Assembly (NCBI RefSeq): GCF_003426775.1
Contig: NZ_QJUG01000060.1
Coordinates: 1-41,192, forward strand
DNA: 41,192 nucleotides
Reading direction: 5' to 3'
Source: Allorhizocola rhizosphaerae
GTDB taxonomy: Bacteria; Actinomycetota; Actinomycetes; Mycobacteriales; Micromonosporaceae
Positions 16,505-23,573 of this stretch are shown piece after piece; the first letter of the stretch is position 1; each line of letters starts with the position of its first letter. The notes beneath the pieces were generated by a model, which was given only the letters and a program-made list of their open reading frames with translations, ran no database searches and was not told the origin of the DNA. The position numbers were made by a program, and so were the translations under genes.

Positions 16505-17784
16505 GGCACCGCCTCCGCTGGCTGCGCGACCGGCTGGGATGTGTTCTTGTGACGGGCGATCGCCCGGCGGCTTCGCAGGTATGCCAACGGACCCAGCAGC
16601 AGGCCACACCGCTCGATCCACCGCAGGCGGGCCGGATATTGCACGACGGTGCGCACCTGCCGCCGCTTGGCCGCCACGCGGGCGACGCGACCGGCCAGAC
16701 GAGCCAGGCCGAACAGGTGGCGGGCATCGGAAAGGATCAGTGCGGTGAGGGCCGCGGCGTAGCCCACGCCGTAGCCGAACATCTGCTTGCGTAACCCGGC
16801 GTAGTCCTCGCGGTGATGGTGGCTGACCGCGACGGCGGGATCCATCGTGATCCTGCGACCGTGATACAGCAGGCGGGTGAGCAGCTCCAGGTCTTCGCCG
16901 CCCTGTGCCAGGCTCCCCGCGCCGAGCGACTCGTCGAATCCGCCGAACTGGGCCAGCACGGACGCACGCACGGCGAGGTTGCCGCTGCCGCCGAAGATGC
17001 CGCGATAGATGGGTGTCCGCTCGGCCAGGAGGGCTCCGGCGCGCCAGGTGCGTACCGTGTGACGGTCTGTGTCGTCGCCTTGGTGGCTCAACACGGCGAA
17101 CTCGTCGCCGATGGTGCTGCCCGAGTTTTCGAACCACACCTGCGCGGGCGTTTCCAGCGAGGCCGGGAACACATATCCCGACACGCAATCGGTCTGCGGG
17201 TCGGCCGTGAAACGGTGGGCGATGGCGGCCAGCCAACCCGGGTCCACGTCAATGTCGTCATCGGTGAACGCGACGATATCGCCGCGGGCTTCGGCGATGC
17301 CCCGATTGCGTGCGGCGGAGGCCCCGGGGACGGGCTGGCACACGATCCGTACCCGGGAGTGCTCTGCCAGCTCGGCATGCAGGGCGGCGCGCTCGGCCGT
17401 CCACACTGGACGGTTGTCGACGACGATCACCTCGAACGACGGGTAGTCGAGCGTTGCCAGCCGGGAAACGCATCGGGCCAGCTGGACCGGACGCTGCATC
17501 GCGCTGGGGACCACGACGGTGATGAAGGGCGCCTCGGCCGGTAGACGACGTACAGGTGCGCGTTGTACGTCGTGCCACAGACCAGTGAGGTATTCGGCCA
17601 GCTCGCCTGCCGTCACCACGCGATCGGCGAACTCGACCCGGCGCCGACCCACCGGCACCCCGCCGTCGCGCACGGTAATGTGCGCGGCCGCGTAGCGCGT
17701 CCCGTCGGCGCGCCATGGCGACAGGTCCGGCAGAGGCTGCCCCACCTCGACCGTGGTCACCAACATGGGCGCTGGCAGATCCAT
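16501..17784 (-). CDS. Family 2 glycosyltransferase with extra N-terminal domain (paralogue)
   Basis: 427 residues from the ATG at 17784, which overlaps the preceding stop by 1 nt (TGATG). After an about 85-residue N-terminal beta domain (LVTTVEVGQPLPDL, VRDGGVPVGRRRVEF) comes a GT2 core: ITVVVPSAMQRPVQLARCV, VIVVDNRP, ASAARNRGIAEARGDIVAFTDDDIDV, GGEDLELLTRLL. Domain order and many residues match the protein encoded at 9381-10637, including YRG/FGGSGNLAVR versus GPNMSFR. A basic C-terminal tail may bind membrane. It likely transfers a sugar to a lipid-linked acceptor. Confidence 0.92.
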   Translation of the reverse strand: MDLPAPMLVTTVEVGQPLPDLSPWRADGTRYAAAHITVRDGGVPVGRRRVEFADRVVTAGELAEYLTGLWHDVQRAPVRRLPAEAPFITVVVPSAMQRPVQLARCVSRLATLDYPSFEVIVVDNRPVWTAERAALHAELAEHSRVRIVCQPVPGASAARNRGIAEARGDIVAFTDDDIDVDPGWLAAIAHRFTADPQTDCVSGYVFPASLETPAQVWFENSGSTIGDEFAVLSHQGDDTDRHTVRTWRAGALLAERTPIYRGIFGGSGNLAVRASVLAQFGGFDESLGAGSLAQGGEDLELLTRLLYHGRRITMDPAVAVSHHHREDYAGLRKQMFGYGVGYAAALTALILSDARHLFGLARLAGRVARVAAKRRQVRTVVQYPARLRWIERCGLLLGPLAYLRSRRAIARHKNTSQPVAQPAEAVP

Positions 17785-18644
17785 CAGGATTCCTCGGGCG
17801 CCAGAGCGGGCATATAGGCCGGCACCTGTGGCGCGGGGTGTGGCTGACGCAGCTCCGGCACAGGCATGGGCGAGGTGCGCAGCCGGTGGCGGACGGCGTA
17901 TTCGCTCAGGATCGTACGCAGGACACGGATGCCGTCCCGCGTCGCGCTGAGCTTGCTCACGCCGTGGATCCGCGACTGTTCGACGCTTGGCACCTCGGCG
18001 ATCCGCATGCCCAGAACGGCCGCACGGATGTTCACCATCGTCTCGATCTCGAAGCCGTCACCCCACTGCGGCTTGCCGCCCGCGGTGCCGTCATCGGCCG
18101 GCGGAAGCCGCAGCTCGGCCAGCCTGTGCCGCCAGATCGCGTTGTAGCCGTAGCACAGGTCGGAATAGCGGGTGCGAAACAGCGCGTTGACCACGCCGTT
18201 GAGGAAACGGTTGCCCCAGCTGCGCATCCAGGTCAGATCGTGGCTCGCGCCGCCGTCGGCATACCGGCTGCCCTTCGCGAAATCGGCACCTTCCACCAGA
18301 GCTCTGACAAAATTCTCAATCTCCTCCGGTGCGGTGGAGCCGTCCGCGTCGATCATCACGACGATGTCACCCGTGCAGGCTTCAAACCCGCAGACGAGTG
18401 CATTGCCCTTGCCTTTGCGCGTCTGCCGGACGACGACCGCGTCGGGCCGCAGTGAACGAGCCACTTCCACTGTGTCATCGGTCGAACCGCCGTCCACGAT
18501 GACGACCTGGCTCACCGACGCCGGTATTCGAGGCAACACATGCGGCAGGCTCTGCGCTTCATTGAGAGTCGGTATGAGGAGGCTGACAGGTGGCCATGGC
18601 TGTGCCCCAGTAGGGGTAGGCATGGCAGGGGTAGGTAACGACAT
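17784..18644 (-). CDS. Dolichol-phosphate-type family 2 glycosyltransferase
   Basis: 286 residues from the ATG at 18644, preceded on its strand by GGAAGAG. The sequence has the polyprenyl-phosphate sugar transferase pattern: VSLLIPTLNEAQSL, VVIVDGGSTDDTVEVA, RKGKGNAL, VMIDADGSTAPEE, and KGSRY. No C-terminal membrane spans follow, so it belongs to the soluble DPM1-like class. It is the first gene of the five-gene minus-strand operon and could load a sugar on a polyprenyl phosphate used by the GT-C-like membrane protein at the end of the operon. Confidence 0.93.
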   Translation of the reverse strand: MSLPTPAMPTPTGAQPWPPVSLLIPTLNEAQSLPHVLPRIPASVSQVVIVDGGSTDDTVEVARSLRPDAVVVRQTRKGKGNALVCGFEACTGDIVVMIDADGSTAPEEIENFVRALVEGADFAKGSRYADGGASHDLTWMRSWGNRFLNGVVNALFRTRYSDLCYGYNAIWRHRLAELRLPPADDGTAGGKPQWGDGFEIETMVNIRAAVLGMRIAEVPSVEQSRIHGVSKLSATRDGIRVLRTILSEYAVRHRLRTSPMPVPELRQPHPAPQVPAYMPALAPEES

Positions 18645-19059
18645 GTCTCTTCCGATTCGAGTTGCCCGGGGCACAAGCGCGAAAACAGGCCACACCGAGG
18701 CATGACCTCGCGAGAACATAGCAGCTTGGACTTACCGGGACGGTCGGCAGAATGGCCCATTCGTGCAGCCGAACCATACTTATTGCCCGCGCATCGCGAT
18801 TTTTGTATGCCTTTGACCGAAATTTCTGTCGCTACGACGACAAAACGGTCCAAACGCGGTCGAGATCGTTGTGGCGGTGATTCCGGCGACGATCTGTCAC
18901 GTGCCGGCAGTACCGCTGAGGCGCCCGGCAGCCACCCGTGCCGTCGTGTCTCCCGCGCCACCGGCTCGGCGCGCGGCCAAGCCGCGCAAGGCGCACAGTG
19001 GGCGCGGAAAGGACTTGCGCTCCGCCACCCTCTCCTGACCGCGATCCGCGCAGTATGCG
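18645..19059. other. Upstream region of the polysaccharide operon, no intact gene
   Basis: This stretch includes the leader of the minus-strand operon. An AT-rich patch at about 18775-18840 (ACTTATTG, TTTTTGTATG, GAAATTTC) probably carries its promoter, but I cannot fix -35 and -10 hexamers with confidence. No protein family is recognisable on either strand between there and 19060. Confidence 0.4.
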
Positions 19060-19255
19060 GTGGCCGTTGCCGTTTGATCGTGACGGCTTCGGCGCCGTGT
19101 AGAAGCTCTGGCAGAAGTCGTCCGCACAGGAGCATCTGTCGGTGATGTACAACCGCTCGATCTGCTCTTTCAGTCGAGCCTCGCCGCACGCGTCCAGAGC
19201 CTCTGCGAGTTCGGCGGTAAAGATCGGCCAGGTAACGTCGTGACCTTGCCACGGG
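19060..19255 (-). pseudogene. Fragment of a small cysteine-containing actinobacterial protein
   Basis: On the minus strand the codons read FTAELAEALDACGEARL, then CSCADDFCQSFYTAPKP and NGNGHR. The CxC-x2-DDFC-x-SFYTAP pattern reminds me of small uncharacterised actinobacterial proteins with a G-P-GHR continuation, but the matching C-terminal half is absent: after GHR the sequence becomes arginine-rich and unlike coding DNA. No in-frame start with a ribosome binding site is seen before the conserved part. I regard it as a truncated remnant; a diverged short gene is possible. Confidence 0.4.
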
Positions 19256-19525
19256 TTCTCACTCGGCTGCCCTATCGGACAGCAGTGACGTCGTCTCGCA
19301 TCGGACCGCTGACTGAGGCGTTTTGTTCTGGCCGGTTCGTCGGAGAAGCTGGGCAGCCTTGGTGAAGCCGACGCAAGGTCTTCTGCAGTGCCGGTGATCG
19401 GGTACGTCGTCCTTGTGGGCGTGTTGCGGTTGCTGTGGCTGCGTTGCCGAGAATGGGAAAGGCAGCCCATCCATCGATCACCTGTTATATTGTGCTCACG
19501 TCTGGCCCGGCCCTGTGGAGAGCCC

Positions 19526-20368
19526 GTGCGCGTATTCCTGTTGATGACAACCGCCCTGACCGCCGCGGCAACAACACTGGTGGTCCCATCCTTGGCCTGG
19601 GCAGCTCCATCCACCTGCACGGTCAACGGTGTACCGGTGACGGGCACCAACATCACCGGCACTTCCGGCATGGACACCATCAACTGCGCCAGCGGCATCA
19701 ACGCAGGCACCACGGTCGACGGTGGTGCAGGCCAAGACCGGATCAGCGTCGTCGGTTCAGCGGGGACCGTGGGCAACGCCGGCACGATCGCCGGCGGCGC
19801 TGGGAACGACACCATTACCGTCAGGGGCGGCACCGGCAACCCGGGTGCACCCGGAGGTCCGGCCAATACCGGCACCATCGACGGTCAGGACGGCCTCGAT
19901 ACGATCATTCTCACCGGGGGGCCGGGCGGCGCCAATCCGACGGGCACCGGCGGCAACGGCGGGGTCGGCAACGCCGGAACCATCCTTACTGGCGCCGGGA
20001 GCAACAACCGGATCAACATCGATGCTGGTAAAGGCGGCGATGGTGCTACCCCAGGCGCGGGCGGTGCGGGCAATACCGGCGGTATCGAAGGCGGGCCGGA
20101 CATCGATCTGATCAGCGTCCATGCTGGAGCTGGCGGCGATTCCACGGTGGGCGGTGCCCAGGGGCCTGGAGGCGCAGCCAACGTCGGCACGATTGAAGGA
20201 CTCGGCGGCACCGATGCCATAGATCTGGAAGGCGGCGTGGGCGGCCCGGGCGGCGCCAGCAATGCCCCCGTCGGAGTAGTCGACTGTGGCGCGGCCAACG
20301 ACACAGCTTTCTTCATGCCTGCCAACACCGGCATCATCATCAGCTGCGAAGCGGGAGCTGGACACTGA
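19526..20368 (+). CDS. Exported RTX-like glycine-rich repeat protein
   Basis: 280 residues from a GTG at 19526, with GGAGA upstream and a TATATT -10 candidate at about 19486. A Sec signal peptide (VFLLMTTALTAAATTLVVPSLAWA) is followed by a short region with Cys residues (STCTVNG, TINCASG). Then come six or seven degenerate repeats about 30-40 residues apart, centred on GG-x-G-x-D-x-I (GGAGQDRISV, GGAGNDTITV, GQDGLDTIIL, GGPDIDLISV, GLGGTDAIDL). Interspersed GPGG/GGAGN stretches resemble collagen- or PGRS-like linkers. The repeats fit a calcium-binding beta-roll. It ends with a Cys-containing cap (VVDCGAANDTAFF, IIISCEAG). Function unknown; probably an extracellular or surface structural protein. 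Confidence 0.85.
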   Translation: MRVFLLMTTALTAAATTLVVPSLAWAAPSTCTVNGVPVTGTNITGTSGMDTINCASGINAGTTVDGGAGQDRISVVGSAGTVGNAGTIAGGAGNDTITVRGGTGNPGAPGGPANTGTIDGQDGLDTIILTGGPGGANPTGTGGNGGVGNAGTILTGAGSNNRINIDAGKGGDGATPGAGGAGNTGGIEGGPDIDLISVHAGAGGDSTVGGAQGPGGAANVGTIEGLGGTDAIDLEGGVGGPGGASNAPVGVVDCGAANDTAFFMPANTGIIISCEAGAGH

Positions 20369-20742
20369 CCACCAACGAGCCGCACGGTGAAACCACCCGG
20401 CCACGGTCAAGGGATCACCCGATTGCCGATCCGCCAGCGGGCGGGGCCGGGGCCGCTCGCTGAAAGCCCCACGATCACCGCCATCTGGCGATACGTCAAG
20501 ATGTGTAGGCCGATCGTAAAGATTGTCGCTGTTCTGCCTGATGCCGTGTGCGCCAGACTCTGCGGCCATGGGCCTCTCGCTGCACACATCGGACGGCGTC
20601 CATTCGCGCCAGGATCGGCGCGACTATTCCGGCTTCATCGACATGGCCTGGCACCTCAGACCTGGCACGTGTTCCACAGCCTGACGTCCCGCTCTCCGCC
20701 CATCCCGAAAGCAGTCTCACCCCCGACCAGATTGGGTCCCCA
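20369..20742. other. Intergenic region, no supported gene
   Basis: The 374 bases before the protease gene hold no family I recognise. TTGTCG at about 20523 and the AT-rich AGATGTGTAGG stretch before it could belong to the protease promoter. No strong ribosome binding site precedes the chosen ATG at 20743. Confidence 0.35.
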
Positions 20743-22068
20743 ATGCGAGTTCATGTGCATCGACCAACCAGAGCCGTATGCCTTGCCGTCGCGACGACAC
20801 TCGTGGCGATTGGCCTCGTCGCACCCCAGGCTTCGGCCGCCTCGGCCACCGGACAGTTCAGAGTTGCCGCGCACGGAGTTCCCGACGTGGAGTCCGGACT
20901 GGACAAGAACCGCCTCAGCGACAAGGCGTACATCGAGGCGTTGTCGAAAACCAGCGAGAAGGTATCCGCCGTCAAGGCCAAGCTTCTCGCCGGGCGCGCC
21001 GACCTCCCCGACGCGGTGGACTTCGGCGTGGTGCCGGGGTCGGACCAAATGATCGTGTACTGGTCGGGTTCCACCGACGCACCCGCCCTGCAGCAGATTC
21101 GGCAGTTGGCCAACGCCTATGGGCTTGGCCTGCTCGTCGCCGCTCGCAAGGTGAGCAAAGCTCAGCTGACCTCGGCGACCGACTACCTGGAGGCCAACGC
21201 GTCGCGGTACCTGAGGAAGGGCATCGCCCTGTCGGCGTACGGCGGGTTCTCGGCGGACTTTGACGGCGTACAGGTGTATGTCGACAAGGACAAGTCGCAG
21301 CTGAAAGACATCGGCGCCATCAAGGAGACGCTCGAGGCGGAACTCGGCATCCCGGTGAACGCCGAATTCGGAGCCGGGCAGACGTACGTCGGAAAGTACG
21401 ACGACACCTCGCCCTACAACGGCGGCGGCATCATGGTGGGCACCAACAGCTTCTGCACGACCGGGTTCGGTGTCATCTACGGGGCCAGCGTGTATCGCTA
21501 TATTTCGGCCCGGCATTGCGACGACGGCCCTTACTACACCTTGAGCGGTCGGCCCATGGGCAACCGAGGGCTGGTCGGCACCGGATACAACGGCGCCGCC
21601 GTCTACACCGCGGCCGGTAGCGATATGATCTTCGCTGGATCGAATGTCGGCAATCCAACCAACGTTCGCTACCTCACGCAGAGGGACCCGGGCCTGAGCA
21701 CCGTGGGCGTGGTCGTCTGCCAGGAGGGCGCGAACATGGGCCAGCGTTGCGGCACCATCCGGCAGGTGGCCCTCAACTTCAATGACGGCTACGGCACAAT
21801 CCGCGTGAACTACGTCCGCAGCACAGGCGGAACGATCATCGCCGCCCAGGGCGACAGCGGCGCATCCGTCATTACCCTGCACACTCAGGATCGCGCGTGG
21901 GCCGTAGGAATCCTGCAGGGTGGCATCCGGAACGAGTACAACCGGACCGGCTCCGCCTGCGGTGCCCGCTATTGGAACGCGTCGCTGGTCTGCTCCGACA
22001 ACTTCGTCTTCACCAACGTCGACTACGCTCTGTCCGGATTCGCCGGCTACGGCATCAACTACTACTAG
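20743..22068 (+). CDS. Secreted chymotrypsin-fold serine protease with propeptide
   Basis: 441 residues. Residues 1-33 are a signal peptide (TTLVAIGLVAPQASA). Residues about 34-222 form an alpha/beta propeptide of the type that assists folding in streptogrisins and alpha-lytic proteases, although it is longer and diverged. The mature domain carries the full S1 triad: H258 in SARHCD, D294 in GSDMI, and S372 in QGDSGAS. Cysteine pairs at 238/259, 326/336 and 406/417 fit family disulfides. The start at 20743 is chosen because the signal peptide begins there. An extracellular protease degrading proteins for nutrients is the likely role. Confidence 0.93.
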   Translation: MRVHVHRPTRAVCLAVATTLVAIGLVAPQASAASATGQFRVAAHGVPDVESGLDKNRLSDKAYIEALSKTSEKVSAVKAKLLAGRADLPDAVDFGVVPGSDQMIVYWSGSTDAPALQQIRQLANAYGLGLLVAARKVSKAQLTSATDYLEANASRYLRKGIALSAYGGFSADFDGVQVYVDKDKSQLKDIGAIKETLEAELGIPVNAEFGAGQTYVGKYDDTSPYNGGGIMVGTNSFCTTGFGVIYGASVYRYISARHCDDGPYYTLSGRPMGNRGLVGTGYNGAAVYTAAGSDMIFAGSNVGNPTNVRYLTQRDPGLSTVGVVVCQEGANMGQRCGTIRQVALNFNDGYGTIRVNYVRSTGGTIIAAQGDSGASVITLHTQDRAWAVGILQGGIRNEYNRTGSACGARYWNASLVCSDNFVFTNVDYALSGFAGYGINYY

Positions 22069-22080
22069 AGCTCGCCATCT

Positions 22081-22109
22081 CCTGGCCGGCGTACCTCACG
22101 CCGGCCAGG
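22081..22109 (+). terminator. Strong intrinsic terminator after the protease gene
   Basis: A perfect 12-bp GC-rich stem (22081-22092 with 22098-22109) and a 5-nt ACCTC loop begin 12 nt after the protease stop codon, followed a few bases later by CTACTTTTC. This is a textbook rho-independent terminator. Confidence 0.9.
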
Positions 22110-22466
22110 AGGCTACTTTTCGTCCGCTCAGCGTCGGCCGGCAGGTGTTGGCGTCAATACACGATGTGATGTGCCCAAAGCTGGATGGCGTCAGAAAGGC
22201 GGAAAGGAACCCGCGCTCCGACCGTGGCGGCGGGCCGAATGGTCCTCCATGCGGACCGGCCATGAGAACAGCGTCAACTGGCCCAGCTCTGCGGTTGACA
22301 GCTGATACGGTCTTTGGCCCGCTCGCCGTGTGGGCACGAGACCGGCGACGAAGGTGATGGTCGGCCGGTGTTGGCCTGGTGCGCAATCGGCCATGAGGGG
22401 ACGACTGCGTCGTGGACTTGCGCATCGGTATGGTGGCAAGCGTGAGCGATGACGAAGAGAGCGAGT
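22110..22466. other. Intergenic region between convergent genes
   Basis: About 350 bases lie between the protease terminator and the end of the minus-strand gene at 22467. I see no recognisable protein, RNA or mobile-element end. Codon-position GC bias is weak, consistent with non-coding or strongly decayed DNA. Confidence 0.4.
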
Positions 22467-23573
22467 TCAAAGGGTTGGCGTGACAGGGGTTGTCGTGCCG
22501 CCGGGCATCCAGCCATCGCCGGTGGTGTGGTCGTGGCCGTTGGGGAAGATGGTGACCCGCGATACGGCGTAAAGGCGGACGGCGGTTGACGGCTGGCTGC
22601 TGGCGGCTGCCATGAAGGCCCGGTAGCCGGATGCGCTGGGCGGGATGTCGTTGAGATGCCGGAGGACGTTGCGGTATGCCTGTGCGGTGGAGGCGTGTGG
22701 GTCGAAGGGCAAGGGCAGGATGGCGCCTGAGGCGTTGGCGAGCACAGGCGCTGTGAGCAGCCATGGCGCGAGGTAGGTGCCCAAGGCGGGCAGGCTTCCG
22801 GTGGCGATTCGGTCGATCGTGGATTTCGCGGCTGCCCACCCTGCGGTGATGAGCACGGGATGGCCTGGCTGTGGTTCGGGAAGCACAGATAGTCCTTGTG
22901 CGCCAAGCTGTCGCCGCACCAGCTCGCCTGCGGCGACGGAACGGGCCGAGGAATCGCCGATGAGCGCGATCGGAGTGCCTCGCCGGGCGAGGAAACCGGC
23001 CAGTTTGGACAGCGCGATAGCATCGATGTCAGCGAGTTGGTCGGTGGGGCATCCGGTGAGCACGGTGCCTCGCGTGGTCAGGACGGCGCCGAGTGCGGCG
23101 CTGGCGCATTCGGGCGCGTCTGGACCGCTCAAGCCCGAAAGGGTTTGGGCTTGGCCGCCTGGGTGGGCTGTGGCAGCACCCGTGTCGATGGGGAAGCTGG
23201 CGCGGGAGGGGCCGCGTTGAAACCACATTGTGCCGGGCCCGGGCGAGAGCCAAATCAAGGCCCAGCGTCCGCCCGCGGCGGGGTATTCGGTGAGCGGGGT
23301 CATTGCGGTGAGGGCTCGGCCGACGGACATGTCGCCATCGGTGCCAACATGGATCAGGTTGATGCCGGGACGGCCGGGCGCGATGAGTACGGCCAGATGC
23401 TCGCCGTCCAGAACGACTTCGCGTAGCTGCACCGTTCCTGGCGCCGGGCCGCTGGTTGCGGCGCTGGAAATCCCCAGGCCGGCAGCCACGGCGACGGCGA
23501 TCGCCAGGGTTTCGAGGACGGCGAATACGGTGAGGGAGAGCCGCGTGTGGCGGCTCTCCGGGCGGAGTTTCAT
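22467..23573 (-). CDS. Membrane-anchored exported protein of unknown function, coupled to SBP56
   Basis: 368 residues from the ATG at 23573, whose ATGA overlaps the stop of the SBP56 gene. One N-terminal span or signal (LSLTVFAVLETLAIAVAVAAGLGI) precedes a beta domain with VQLREVVLDGEHLAVLIAPGRPGINLIHV-like texture, reminiscent of the C-terminal P-x-R-x-G-x-N domain of CopD/YcnJ proteins. The middle (ARRGTPIALIGDSSA, VLPEPQPGHPVLITAGW, DRIATGSLPALGTYLAPWLL) looks like a periplasmic-binding-protein-type alpha/beta fold. The C-terminus has a FPNGHDHTTG histidine cluster. I do not recognise a defined family; a metal-related role is inference from the first domain, the His cluster and the neighbour. 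Confidence 0.75.
   Translation of the reverse strand: MKLRPESRHTRLSLTVFAVLETLAIAVAVAAGLGISSAATSGPAPGTVQLREVVLDGEHLAVLIAPGRPGINLIHVGTDGDMSVGRALTAMTPLTEYPAAGGRWALIWLSPGPGTMWFQRGPSRASFPIDTGAATAHPGGQAQTLSGLSGPDAPECASAALGAVLTTRGTVLTGCPTDQLADIDAIALSKLAGFLARRGTPIALIGDSSARSVAAGELVRRQLGAQGLSVLPEPQPGHPVLITAGWAAAKSTIDRIATGSLPALGTYLAPWLLTAPVLANASGAILPLPFDPHASTAQAYRNVLRHLNDIPPSASGYRAFMAAASSQPSTAVRLYAVSRVTIFPNGHDHTTGDGWMPGGTTTPVTPTL

Noticed and set aside
18832-19878. 348-codon minus-strand frame as a real gene
   Set aside because: Its first half is antisense to the RTX-like gene. Only the internal segment at 19060-19255 looks like protein, and it has no suitable start.
19757-20587. Minus-strand frame opposite the RTX-like gene
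   Set aside because: Antisense of glycine-rich codons; no signal, domain or ribosome binding site.
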